Positions 12,601 to 26,500 of a stretch of DNA of 64,000 nucleotides are shown one piece after another (position 1 is the first letter of the stretch; each line of letters begins with the position of its first letter). The notes beneath the pieces are model-generated. The model did not search any database, had not been told where the DNA came from, and saw only the letters and a program-made list of their open reading frames with translations. Source of the DNA: Isoperla grammatica. Its lineage: Eukaryota > Arthropoda > Insecta > Plecoptera > Perlodidae. The stretch covers positions 6,943,788 through 7,007,787 of the forward strand of contig OX246741.1 of the NCBI GenBank assembly GCA_945910005.1, given 5' to 3'. Position numbers and translations under genes: made by a program.

Positions 12601-15600
12601 AATGTAAGCATAAAAAGATAAATGTTACCCATAAATTAATTTCTGGCACCGGTATTATTTACCCTGATGACCTATAAACTAGGTATGTCCAGCAAAGTTT
12701 ACATTTTTACAATGAACATTTTACGTAAACGTGTTCAGATATAAATACTTTAGACGTACCGGTAGTAATGTTTACATTGAAATAAATAAGACATAAAGTT
12801 CTTGTTGGCTGGAAGGCTTTGTACGGAAACAACAATAAACTACAATAATGCATAAGTTTCATATCAGAATTGGATCTTATTAAATTATGAAAATATAATA
12901 ATTTTTTAAAAAATAACCAAGCTAATGCAACACAAATGCAACAATGTGACGACTTGATAAAAATTATTTGACAGTCGTATCCAGTTTCATAATGTGATTA
13001 CGCTTATATTGTTGCGTGCAAGTGGTCCACAAGCACGTGTAACCACGTGTACTCGCCACACTGTTGAACAGTAGCGGCACGATTGTTTAACTGTCAATGT
13101 CACGCGTACTTACCACAAACATTCAGCCATCCTTCCACTCGCGATGGATAAACCATCTTCTTGCGACGGTTCATTGTAGAGTATCCAAACAGCGCCAGCT
13201 TAATTCCAGGTATTATTTCGTCGATTTGCAGATAAACACAACAAACACAATCACTGTTCACACTCGATTAGCAACACGTTTACAAGTTAAAAATCACGGA
13301 ATCAATTAAATTACGTTGTAAATTTTCCATCATTATCACATCACAACACAGATATTAACACTTGACAAATAAAAATTTGTTTGAAATTTTTGCGACGAAA
13401 AGTGGGCGAGTTTTTAATGTGCGAGCGACGAAGTTTTAGGTTACGTGTACCACACCTCCGCTCCTGCCGGTGCCGAAGTTCAAACTGACATGTGCACATG
13501 GTATGCGGTAGAGCCACCGAGCTCGGCGAGAAGACAAAGAGCTTAGCTTCGAAAGAGAAACCACTTGTTTCGACCAGATTCGAATATCGGTATATTTTTT
13601 AACCAAACGTTAATATTTGATACCTTACAACATGATCAATACATAGTTAACATTTTAATAATTACCTATTGGTCACTTGTATGAGGAACAAAGGTAAAAA
13701 GAAAGAGAACGCACGAGTGAAACATCTTTGACGGTACGAACCTCTTTGGACATGGCGATGCTACAGCGCTCTGTGAACGGTTTGAGGAACTCTTCAGACA
13801 GCGTTTTGAAATGTAAGCGCCAAGCGCAGGAGAGCCGAGGTCCAACATGATACGGTACTGCATGTAAATGTAAACTAAAAAATAAGTGATTTAAAAATTA
13901 GAATATTTGCTTGTTTACATTACAACAATCTTACTCGGACGGAACTTTACTACTAACTTTGATGGCATATTTTGTAATATTCATTGCAGGAGAAAGGAAT
14001 TGAAGGATAACTAAGGAAACAGTTGTTTGTGAATGAACAACACAATAAATATGAAGACAAAAAGTTCTCTTATTGGATATTTAATATCAGAGTACATACT
14101 GAATGATTATGTTGATAGAGTACAAATAGTTTGCAATAGTGCAAACAAAACTTCACAAAGTACAAATGTTATAGAGAATGTCCTTCTCGCCCAAGACGGC
14201 ATTGTTGCATACATTAGAAAAGTTTAGAATAATGAGTGAAGTGATTTGACATTGTTGGTCACTTCGATTACAGATTATATTTTTCTGTAATTTTAACTAC
14301 TGTATCAACTACTGATTATATTTTGACACCACTAGCCCAGTGCACATATACATTGAACCGGAAATCAATCAATGCTTGTCCCTAGTGTTTCTTGAATGTG
14401 ACACACACGTGTTTTGACACACGTAAAGAAGTTTCAGAGTTACAAGTGAGTGACCTTGGTATCTACAACTCTGGTCACTCATTGCGAATCGTTACGTTTC
14501 ATGTTCACTTCTGCAAGTGTTATTCTTATCACACCCCCATGTTAACTCTACCATAAACGTTGTTTCTCTATGATATACCGCAACATACACCCAAAAATAT
14601 GTTTGTTTCGGTTCAGCTCAACAAAAATTAAAAACAATCATTTGGTCCAGGACAATTATTTAGTTTTGAGGATAATATCGGGTTTTTTCAGTTCGACGGC
14701 CTGTTCTATTTTATTATTATCAATAGTCAAACGAGTAGTACTTGTTCAATGTTTGAACAAGTTTGTAGATGTCTTAGAAATTAAAGCAGATTTAGCAAAA
14801 CCGCAATGAATCTAATATGGCATAGATCCACTAAATGTGACATCTGTACCCACAGATTGTCTCGATTAGCCTCGTTGCAAAAATATGAGACGTTAAGCCC
14901 AAATATCAATCAATCTACCCACAGAGAACAGATCATTCAATTTAGTCTCAAGTATTATGCTGGATATGTAAATATATGAACATTTACTGCTGTCAAGATT
15001 CTATGCCTGATGAAAGTTAAATAATGCTACTCAAATAATACTAGACATTATCAAGATGTTAAACATACATTAAAAGTAAAACTAAACTTTTAGCAAGGTT
15101 TCATCTTCAATGATTATTTTTACCACGCAAGAACGTACTAAGAACAAGTGAGTGATATCGGGAATGTTAAGTGCACCAGGCTTTATTTATATTTATAAAC
15201 ACGTTTTAAACGGTTCCTATCGTTCTATTGAGAATATTTTAAAACAAAAATTATACATGTTTATGAATGAAGATGAAGATTTCTTGTTTCACATATTACA
15301 TTACAAAGAATGTGAGCTTGCAAAAGAGCAATTACAAATTCTGAATGAGTACATACTGTACTATTATATAGCTGATCTGATACTACCTTATTTATTAACG
15401 AGTTACAATTACAAAAGATGTCACTCATTGGTTCATCGTCGGTATTACAGGAATGGCAAACCTGTATGCTGAGCATTATCATTAAAATTTTGAATGTACA
15501 CTACAGATCATGAAAATAATTTTTAAGACACAATGACAATGTACCTGATGAAATTGAAATAGGAACATTACCAAAACATTCGAGATCTTGACATACTGTT

Positions 15601-16383
15601 AATTTTTCAAACAAGTATGTCTCACTCTAGCAATGTTTCTACTTCATATGTTCCCATTGTTATGGTCAAAAACAGTCTGACTTTGTTTGGCACTAAGGTA
15701 CAACCATCACGGTGTACACAGGGTACACAATAATTAATCATTGAAATATTCAGCACCGAACCGATGATATACGTACATTCAATTGCACAAAGAAAAGTAT
15801 TATTTTCAATATTACACATTTCAAACTTGTTGCATTGTACATCACAATATGGTCCAGGGCTTCACGTTATAACTTCATGAATATAATCAACCATAATAAT
15901 TATGAATACAAAATTCACTTCAATCATCTTGCCACTAATGAAGAATCATTCCAAACTTAAGAACACATTGTTTTTAATTTCATTGTTGCTGTCAAGAAAG
16001 TTACATACATATTGTAAGATTCGACTAAAACCTCTTAGTATTTAAGTACAATAGTAAAATGTACAATCTATACTAATCTATTGATTTTTTAGACTAAGTG
16101 GACACAGCTGAATTTTTTTAAGTCAGCCTGTTAAGTATTACGTTAATTTATAATACCATATATAAGAGCACATTCATAAATTTAAGTTTAAAACTGATTA
16201 CAAGTACAGAATGCTTTCTTTCTAAAGAGAGTGCTGCAATGGAAACGACCTCCTTATAGCGTCACTGATAATTTAACAATAAAACAACAATGAACAATAT
16301 TGACCGCTAAACTCCTCCTTATAATAGTTTATTTTCTTGCCACCAGAGTGAATCTAGTCTATTTTGAGTGGTAAATAATCTGT
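9641..16383. other. long non-genic stretch
   Basis: No exon or protein domain is recognised in 6.7 kb. It contains scattered fragments. A minus-strand tRNA-like piece with GGTTCGAGTACC lies near 11275-11350. A (TTTA)n stretch at 12505-12530 looks like a retroposon tail in minus orientation. A SINE 3' tail fragment lies at about 14858-14905 and shares the motif ATGAGACG with 17826-17840. Several C runs occur near 9760 and 10120. Open frames are short and have no recognisable domain. Confidence 0.45.
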
Positions 16384-17525
16384 TCTATACCCAGTCTTGG
16401 GTAAATTACTTTTGAAAAGTAGTGACATTACTTTACTCGTTACCTTTCATTAAAAGTAATGAAGTTACTTTACTAATTACTTCAGTCTTAAAGTAATGGC
16501 ATTACTTTACTTTTCCTCCCGAAAAGTAATGACGTTACTTTTGTAATTACTTTTGCGATCTTATCAAATAAATAGGATAAGGTTGAATTTGGTATGTCAT
16601 CAAATTATTTGTAAATGCAGATGCATTCTGAAACGTGGTTACCAGTGTTTTATTTATCAACGTAGGATAGGATCAGTAGGACGGCTAGGCCTAGCTCCAC
16701 CAATCCCACTTGTGCTTGTGGGTGTATCAGACAACATGTTAAACGATGAACGATAAATGATTAAATAAACACCGGATCACGTTTCTACAAGGTTTGTTCA
16801 GTTGACGCGAACTAAAGAAACGTGGGCAAAGGCCTATTCTCGTTTTCACTGAGAGGTTACAGGCTAGCCAACACAACCTATTTGTTAGAAAAATAAAGAT
16901 TTCTTCGGTAGGTAAGATCGATGTGCAATTTTATATGTTGAAGTTGAGAACACTGATGCAGTGTTTAATTTTTTCGCGACTGGTGGCGAAATCGAGAACT
17001 TGGTGAACACGGCAGCAAGCCCATGCACAATGTTAGGTTAGGTAGGTTAGGTTTTTTTCGATTATCTCGGCAACTGTTCGTCGTAGAGCAAACCAGACAG
17101 TATCCCTTAATCACACTCGTTATTCTCTAACAAGAAATAAATTTGTTTGGGAGACGAATTTGTCGGGAGTAACTTGCGGGAGTCACTTGCTCGGGTACTG
17201 CGGCTGTATATGTGGTTAGGGTAGGCGGTCGTTTTTCTTTGAACTTTTCAAGTAACGCGATCCTTATCTTGACAAAGGAACTTTTATTTGAGAAAGTTTA
17301 TATTTTCAGCAAACTTTTTAACGTTCTTGGAATCAGTACTGTAACTGTTACCTAACGAAAAGTAACGCGTTAGTAACGTAAAAATCACGTACAAATGTAA
17401 TGAAGTTACTTTACTCGTTAGTAATAAATCATTGTAACGGCGTTACCGATTCCGTTACTGAAAAAGTAATTTCGTTACAGTAACGCGTTACTTCCGTTAC
17501 GTTACTACTCAAGACTGTCTATACC
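16384..17525. mobile_element. non-autonomous hAT element with 8-bp target duplication
   Basis: The element proper is 16392-17517 (1,126 bp). It begins CAGTCTTG and ends CAAGACTG, and is flanked by the perfect 8-bp duplication TCTATACC (16384-16391 and 17518-17525). The subterminal 150-180 bp at both ends are dense in AGTAATGAAGTTACTTTACT-type repeats. Terminal CAG...CTG repeats, an 8-bp duplication and repeated subterminal motifs are hallmarks of hAT transposons. No transposase frame is present, so it depends on an enzyme encoded elsewhere. The intact duplication implies little decay since insertion. Confidence 0.93.
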
Positions 17526-17671
17526 AAATATCTTGTTCCATTTACAGTATATCTTGTTTATATCTTTCAAAGGAAGTCTCATTGACAAGATCAGTCTGTG
17601 GTACGTATGTATTGTGTATTGTTATAAGTTACTGGTTAAATTTCCAATTAGTATTTGTAATGCCAGCCTAG

Positions 17672-17855
17672 CAGTCATGGTGACTTAGACAATGGTTCGG
17701 TAAACCACTAATCTTGTGTTCCAAGTTCGAAACCTAGCTAGGGCATAAATATCATGTGATGGTTTTGTATCTTCATCCATCACTCAGTGATCACCTGCTC
17801 GTCATCTCAATTAGCATCGGCGACCAAAAACATGAGACGGAAAGTTTAAGATCAA
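17672..17855 (+). mobile_element. tRNA-derived SINE with A- and B-box-like motifs
   Basis: TGGTGACTTAGACAATGG (17678-17695) resembles a pol III A-box region, and AAGTTCGAAACC (17723-17734) resembles a B-box, at about tRNA spacing. The 3' part (TCATCTCAATTAGCATCGG ... ATGAGACG) recurs as a fragment at 14858-14905. The body between the head and the tail (CTTCATCCATCACTC) resembles the copies at 42.1 and 57.9 kb. Confidence 0.65.
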
Positions 17856-20333
17856 AAATAAAAATATCGTCATGATATATTATTTTTGCTGTATGCATGC
17901 ATAGCGTTTCATTCTTTGATGGGTGGCAGTTTTACACAATACGTACACTCATTAATGCAGGCATTGTCCAATTGCAGCTAGTATTATTTATGAATGTTTT
18001 ACTATATTGTTGTTGTGCCAAGTAGTGCTATATTGTACAGACGTGTCGTTGGCTGGAGAACTAGGACAGAACCCGCCTGTCACAATTAAAAATAGCGCTC
18101 GCTATCTCGGTTCATCGAAAGGTATCTCTACGTTAGAGGGCATAGTTTGTTTGTCCTTCATTGCTAAACTAGTAAACTTACTTTTTAGGATCCCACAGTA
18201 AAAAAAAAAAATTAGGAATCCTAAAGATGGCTTTTCTTTGTACTCTCTCACAAATAGAATTGATTGCGGCTATTGAAGGCAACACATGTTACCCGGTTAC
18301 CGTATTTAGCATTTATTTACTAACATTTTTCAATTCTGACACATTGCGGTGGGTGCATGTATTATATTGTAGATTGTACAGAACTTTCCTAGTGTCTTTT
18401 GAAATGAGCAGCTTCAAAGTGTGATTACATGAGTAACGCAACGGCTCAAACACGAGAGTGAATACAGTACATCAGGATTCGGCGTATCGAACAGGGAATC
18501 TTCTAAATGCTTCACATCTTGAGCAGCTGTGCTTACATTTTGAAAAACTATCTTACTTGTTTCTATCATTTTTACTTGTGTCTAAAAGGAAGTGAAAATT
18601 TTCTGGCATACAAGCCTTGTTAGTCTAAGTTTATCTTTCTTTCAGTCTAATATATATTAGAAGAATTGTAAACATGACAAAGTTAAAGATATAGATTTGC
18701 ACAGCAATTCACAAGTCAAAGTAGCTACAAGAGAAACATGTGATTGTTGTACACAAGATATTAAGCATTCATTATATTTATATCTACAAACAACTAACAT
18801 GGCTGTAGGGTTGTAGACCTACTGTATTCTAATACATGCATTCTACAGAAACTTAAAAATTAAACACCTAATAAAATGCAAAAGTGTGGAAAGTTGCAAG
18901 TTGACAACACGAACGTTTAGGCAACTAGCCTAAATATGGGCGGACAAGCATCTTAGAAGCATTCGTTGATCAACATCAACTGTTTGTTTAGCTCAATACG
19001 TACAATCAAACCTTCAGATCTAGTGCATTATGTATGGACCTTACAGAAAATCTGTAAATACAACAATCTCAATAAAAGGCAGCCCAGAAGAAAATAGTGC
19101 TGCCAGCAAGATGCAGAATAAAGCAGAGAAAATTGCATCTCATGTACTAATGGCTACATGTATGTAGGTAAATGCTTTCAAAGGGGGTTTCACAGAAGTG
19201 AAGTGACGTGCCGTGGCCAACATCTCCCACTTACTCGACGCAACCCACTTCACGAGTCTACGGGTGCACATGAAAAACACAAAAACCAAATCAAACAAAC
19301 AGTACAAGACAAAATGCAACATTTCATTTAATTTTAATCAAAGACTTAAGATGAGAGCTACCTACTGCCTAGCTATGTTTTGAGTATATGGCACATATAT
19401 GTAGTGGAATGTAAATCATGTGCTTTTCAAAGAACATCGAGCATACTTCGGCTTTCATAAAGGAGTAGCCAAACAGAAATGTGGTCGTGCATACAAACTC
19501 TTCTTACCCCGAAACATGGTTTTGCCACAATGGCTAATTTAGATTTCAATGGTCAACCACTGAAAAGTTACAAAAATATAAACGTGAAATGCATATAATT
19601 AACATTCCATTTTGTTGTATGGTAAATACCGTAACTACTTCTACTACAGAAAATATTGTAAATAAATTTCCAGCAGACATGTGACCGATCATACATAAAA
19701 AATAATGGAGGTAGGAATGAGACATAAATTGTACAGTGAAATATTTGCAAAATTGAGTTAGCTAACGCCAAACGAACTGTCCTACATAACAATGTCACAA
19801 CACATTAGACAGACGGAGACCCTTCTTTAAATGTCGAACCATTTTTAGTGTTTTCTCATATAAGCACTTTCCCTATTCTAGCACCTCTGAACCTAGCAGC
19901 AGGTAGTTAATTAATTAGTAATAATCATAACTGAGAGCTAACAAGCTTGGTAGCAAACGCTGTGTGACAGTTAATGGTTACTAGTTCAAGAAACAACAAA
20001 CTAGCCACAGCCCTCATTGAATAATCCTAGTACAGTAATTGCTAAAATAATGATTTGCACTTGAAAATTTCTGACTAGCCATATGACACAAAACACGCAT
20101 ATTTATCGTTATAATTATTACAACCTGCATTGCGCTACACGTTATGTACTCTTATAAAGTACACAGATAAAGCGCAACAAATAACACTGACAAAAAAAAA
20201 CACTTCTTAAAACTGTATATTGGGAATTGTATCACCACGATACAAGTTCAAACCCCATCCAAGTCTCCACGTGACGATAAAAAAAAGAGCAGCCAACCTT
20301 TCCAGACAAACACATTGTTGCCAACTACATCCT
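17856..20333. other. region downstream of the stomatin stop codon
   Basis: No exon is recognised. The part adjoining 20334 on the minus strand is expected to hold the 3' untranslated region of the stomatin gene, but I could not choose a polyadenylation site with confidence. A SINE ends at 17855. Confidence 0.4.
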
Positions 20334-20513
20334 TCAGTCTACCGGAATTTCTACCGATTCGACTGAAGCTTTCCTTGCAACGGGTTTTTTGGGCTTGTTA
20401 CCTCGTTTCTGAAACCCGCTTAAGAACGGAGTTATGATGTCCATTGGCAACGGGAAGATGATGGTGGAGTTCTTCTCTGCGGAGATGGTATTCAACGTCT
20501 GGAGGTAACGCAA
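20334..20513 (-). CDS. stomatin last exon
   Basis: 180 nt from TCCACAG to the TGA at 20334. Encodes [26 protein letters not shown] and a basic tail ([15 protein letters not shown]) ending IPVD. The [12 protein letters not shown] motif is needed for oligomerisation and raft association in vertebrate stomatin. The tail after it is not conserved with vertebrates. Confidence 0.95.
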   Translation of the reverse strand: MRYLQTLNTISAEKNSTIIFPLPMDIITPFLSGFQKRGNKPKKPVARKASVESVEIPVD

Positions 20514-23500
20514 CTGTGGACAACATTCATTGTTAGACTTTCGAATACACAACTGCTTTTTTTATGTAGCTGCTAACACATGGAGGTAGTATTTTATATT
20601 GCACTAATAATGAAGGTACAAAGATACTTAGGCTATAGCCAATATTTGAAACTACAGTTCTTTCCTATGAATATGCTACTTAAGTGAAATAACTATAAAC
20701 AAACTTGAATACTAGTTAATTTGAATGTCACTTCACTACGATGCGATGCCTTGTTTTCCCGCCATAATAATTTGTGAAGTTACTAACTAACTAAATTCCA
20801 TCGCTTTTCCCTTCATCTCTTTGTGACCCTCTTACACCCGTCAAAACATGAAAAAACTGTATCATATTTATTAATTTCATATTATATTATTTAATATTTA
20901 TAATAGTGGCCAGAGGTAGAGAAAAGAAAGAGGTGGTGGGAGGACAGGAAAAAGTGGTGAGAGTTGGTGGCACGGCAACAGAAAGACAGGAAGACATTCA
21001 CAAAGAGAATGAGGTTCAAGAAAACGATGTGTCGAGCTTGGCATGCCAATACCGATTCCTGGGATGCCCAAGATCAATGGTGGAAACACCTCTTTACCCA
21101 ACTAAACGATGTTGGAATAAAGAGTAGCGATATATATATAGATATTACTTATAATCGGTCATGTTTGTGAAGGCGGGCAGTGGTCACATAACTACGGTTC
21201 GTTTCTATCCAAGATACACGCCGGTAAAGAGGACTCCTCAAAGGGCAGCTTATTTCCCGCTCACTGTGCAAGGTTGTAAACGTCAAGCTTGTCACCAGGA
21301 AGGATGCACAGTTTTTAAAAAAAGTGACCACCAATAATATCTATTCAAATAAGAAAAACACCCACTTGACAATAGGAAGACTGGGGCTCAGGATTCTGTC
21401 CCTTTTCAAAGGGTCGACCATAACTATCTCTTGCTTCGACGGTCCGTGTGGTTTGGAGCTGTCTTTACTATGTTAGAAGCTAAATGGTTTGCCAAATAAA
21501 GGGGATGATTGACAGCTTAAGTCTCCAACAATAAGAAACAGTTCCTTTTAGTTCTCATTTTGCCGGCGTGTAGCTTGAATCGGGACAGAGAATAGAAGCT
21601 TCAAACCGAACGGACCTGCAGCGATGCGGGACTCTCTCCGAGCACGTCTGCCGCCTCCTTGAGGGCGCGGGAAGCCTTCATCTCGCCCTCGGCTGCGATG
21701 ACCTTGGCCCGGGCCTCTCGCGCTGCCTCAGCCTCCGCTGCCATGGCGCGCTGTAGTTGCACTGGCAAACGCACGTCCTTGCTGCAACACAACACAACAC
21801 AACTCAGTTCCAGTAGAGACAGTTCTTCTTTGTGGTGAATAAAATCATTATATTTTGGTATAAAAATTGTAGGCCTACTTGTGTCACAATAAAGCAATGG
21901 GAAAAAAAAATTATCAGTATCTTGAAACGGTGAAAAAAAAATGAGAAATTTTCACAGATGGTAGGATATGGTACACTGTATAATCAATCATTTATTGCTC
22001 ATAATTTTACATGGAAAAATAAATGTTAAAATCATCCAGGCAACTCTCTAATCATCTCTCTCACATAAAATACATTTTTTGTTGCAAATTGCGTAAACAT
22101 ACCTCGAGATTTTGTGTTTAGTTTTGCGAGTAAGTATCAGATGGAAGAATTTCGCTTAAAATGATGAAAATTCACAATTTCGGGAGATTTTGTGGGCATG
22201 AAATAAACATGCAGGACTCATAAACATCAAAGCTAAAAAAAATTAAAAGAGATAATTTTTGAGGAATTTTATGTAAAAAGCATTCACCACAGATACTTGT
22301 CCTTATCGACAAGTGAAACTATATCGGAATCGAAATTATCCCCAATTACTCATGATATCGGTCGATGCAGAATCGAATGACAAACCAAGACCGCACTCAA
22401 GTCTTTATGACTTTGCGGGCTTCTCCAACATGTATCAACCAATGTATCAACAATGTATCAATCTGTTGGAGAATAAAAATGATATGAAATCTGAAAAAAA
22501 AAAATGCACTTAAAAACAAGTGAACGACGCGACTCACATCTCCACCCTCTCGACCTTGACCCCCCAGGGATCGGTGGCCTCGTCCAAGGACGTCTGCATG
22601 GTGTGCGAGATGGCCTCTCGCTCGGACAGGATCTCGGACAGGTTGCGCGTTCCGAGCACGTTGCGAAGCGTCGTGGCGGCCAGCAGACGCGTAGAGTGGC
22701 TGCAACGTAACGCGACGTCATTGTTGCATCGAGGCGTCACCAAGTACAGACGAGCTCTCACTTCAAGAACACTCTCTTAACAACCGCATTCACAGCTTTG
22801 GTACTTCTGACAAAACCAATATTTTTATATTTATATTCATACAATATTTATATTTTATATTCATAACAACCACTGGTGTGAATCTTGATTTGTATGTTTT
22901 CTTTTATATAATAAATTTATGGTTAGTTTTCCAGCTAAAAATTCCTGTTGAACACATTTGAATCCTTGCATTGCACAGCTTTGGTACTTCTGAACTGATT
23001 AGAGTGAAGCTACGTACCATATTTATATTCATAACGACCACTGGTGTGAATCTTGATCTGTATGTTTTTTATAATTAATTTATGGTTAGTTTCCCTCCTA
23101 AAAATGCCTATTGAACACATTTGAATCCTTGCATCTATTCAACTGGGTTCAACTATATTCATGTGTTAGTCGTAGGGCCTATGTATTCAACAGGCACTCG
23201 ATTTGTAAAGTCCTCATACAACAACTTCGGTAATGCTTTCGTCATCAATCAATGATGTGTTTACGGTCTCGGCCAACCCGAGCAGGTATCTGAATTAGCC
23301 ACGGCCGCTGGTTGGCTGCTGCTCACCCACCCGTGACGGAAGCATTACCGAAGTTGTGGTACGACTACTATAACTAAATGGATTTAAACTGATTCAATGG
23401 TATTCAACAAGATCCGTTTACAAATGGATTGAAGAAAACGATATCTCTCCAGCCCGCATTGTCTAATTATGGGGCACACATCCACATTTGGACATAATAT

Positions 23501-26500
23501 AATAACCTCTACCTACGAGGATATGGACAATACTGACGCCTTTCATTGCAAGATACTACGTACGATAATTGATATGTATCCAAGACAGAGCGAAATTAAA
23601 ATCCACAAACTTTTGAACTGTCGACAACCTGAAACCAATAATAGTCGTGACATACCTGAAATCGTTGACCTTGACGACTGCGCTGAGCGGCTCGTTTACG
23701 CGGTAATAGACGACGGCGTCAACGGTTGTCGTCACGGAGTCCTTGGTGAGAACCTGTCACATGCAACACCACGGCCATCATGCACACGTACGTTCTAGCA
23801 GGTCGCGACCAAGGTCTACTGGATTTACTCCTAGCGGAGTAATTGCCAAGCGCAAAGTAAGGTCATTGAATGAGATCCAAAATCGCCATTTTGGATCCAA
23901 CTACAAAAATCGCATTATTATTTAAATAATCCTTACCAATAATGTGAACTTATGCGTAAAGTATTTCCTTTGAAAATATATATAGAATGTGAAGACAAAA
24001 TCTCATTACAGATTGTTATTTTGCCTTTTTGGCCCATAATTTGTTTTGACAGATCAATTCATTTGTTTTTCTGAATGATTCTCCCATTTGAATAACATGT
24101 GATTTTTAACATTATAGAAATAGGTTAGATGACCTTACTTCGCGCGCGCTACAAGCGATCTAGTGGACCTTGGTCATGACAGGTAAGCTACGTAGGCAGT
24201 GTCTAAGTGTAAGTGTATGCATTGCGGCACGGAACAAGTATAGAGGTGAAAGAAAATTGCATGGATTTTGAACAGCTAAACAAATATCATGTCTTCTATC
24301 AGAACTGAAAGCTACGTACAAAGGATCGATGGTCGATCGCAAGAAATATCGTAACTATCTACGTTCAATGCTGACGGACCTAAATTTACAACATTCACAT
24401 AGGCTACACTAATAGTAATAGCCCCTACAGTGGTTCAAAACAGTTTTTTTGAGTCTCAAAAATGTATTAATTATTAATTTATTTAGATGTTATTACATTA
24501 ATGTGCTTAAAACAGTTTTTATAATAAAAGTTTAATATGTTTATTTATGCTATTGTTGTTATTATTATTACTATTACCCAGTTTATTTTTGGTATTTATT
24601 TGATAAGTTTTTAATTAAAATTGTGCAAACAAAAGAATGCCACATATAGCAAATACCACTTAGTTACTACATATTGTACGCGACGATGAAGAGCACGGTA
24701 CCCATTCCACCTTTAAATTTGACAGATAGGTCTTATGCCACTACCAACTTCCAGGTGATTTGTTCGAGTAGCTTTTATCTGCTGCAAAGGGAGTAACGCT
24801 ATCAAAGGCATTCTGGCACTATGGGTGCAATGTAAGACATCCTGTATCGCAGATATCCAAATATCCTAACAATAGTGAGGTACGCGCAATCTTCGAAACG
24901 AGGACCATTGTGCCTCTAGAGCCCACAGGTAGTCACAACCAGCTTAAGTGAAACCTAAGTCTTCATTAAAGAACTACTGTGGTGGTTACAAAATAAAACA
25001 ACTTCAATACACATGCTCTCAAAATAACTGAAGAAGGAAACTGGAAACTTACGACAGTGGTAACTTCGATCCATGGGTATTGTGGACCCATTATGATGGA
25101 TAGAAGTCAAAACCCACCAATAATAAAAACTATTGTAACTTCTAGAGAGGAAATATAAAAACAAGCAATAGATAATGTCAAGCACGTAATAAGAATAAAC
25201 AATACTACATATACTACAGTAATTGCAAATTATTAATTAACAGTACTTTGGATCAACATGTCATCTAAACAGTGTCTACAAGAAAATTATTACAACGAAA
25301 ACATTTAGTGAGATTGGCGAGAACGAGAAAAGCATATGCGTGTGCAGACGTGAAAAACAATCAACAACAACAACAGCGAATACTGTAACGGCCAAATGCG
25401 TCAACTTAACATGGATGTAGCGAGTAACTGGCACGTACACTAGGTGCATGTACAACTCAATCAATACGCAAGTGGTGAGAGAAACGTGGCAAGCAATCGA
25501 ACGTACGAGGTACCACGGTAATAGGGCGCGTGTGTACCTGAAGTCCTGAACGTTATTGGTGGCCATCGTCGGGCTCTTAACGCGGTAGAAGACAACCGCG
25601 TCCACGTTCACAGTCACAGAGTCGCGGGACAATATCTGAAAGAAAGGGCGAGCGGTCGCAATTGAGACTACGCTACGAGGGAGATAACGGAAGTAAAGTT
25701 ACTTCACTTCGGAGGGTTGAGGAATACCGAAACGGAGTATCTGGTTTGAATAGGAAACCAATCAGCCAAGGGCTGTGCAACAAAACGAGAGATAAGACTG
25801 TGCAAGACAAGATCACGTTTTTATTCCTTACAACAACCCAATAAGACTCGAGAGTACTTCATTAACATTATTAGAGTCATTACAATATTTATAAATGGAA
25901 ATACTATAGGCCTACATCTGTTTTGTTTTGCAATAATTTGATAAATGTGGCAAATGCATGAACGTTACTTCAGATTTCCGAACAGTTTGTCTGTATTTGA
26001 TGGACAAAAGAGTTAATGACTAAATAGATTGTCTAAAAAAGAGTTTTTGTATTGAATTGTTGAAATGTCTTATCTTTACTTACTTAAGAGTTTAGACTAC
26101 ATATTATTATTGAATGCATTGCTACATATTATTGAATGGAAGAAAACTGTTTTTCTCAAGATTTGAGACTCACTTAGACCTACATTAGACATATTATTAA
26201 GATTATAATTTTTAATAATTAGTTTGTACAGTATTTTTAATTTGTTAGGGAATGTTTATTCTTTTAAAGTGCAGAAATTAGAAGGTTTGAGATAAAGTAA
26301 ACTATATATGTATAACATAATAAAATGAAAATTATTGTGATTTGGTTTAACCAACAAGTTATACAGTTGATTCTCAGTGGATATATGTATCATATTTTCA
26401 TAGGGTAACAAAATATTACTTTTTCACAGGTTACTTTCTTACTTCGAAATATAATTGGACCATATTGTGGTTAATGAACCAAATACCATATTCTATAAAG

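Noticed and set aside
17032..17050. Telomeric (TTAGG)n repeat
   Set aside because: Only about four imperfect units inside a hAT element, far too few to be a telomere trace.
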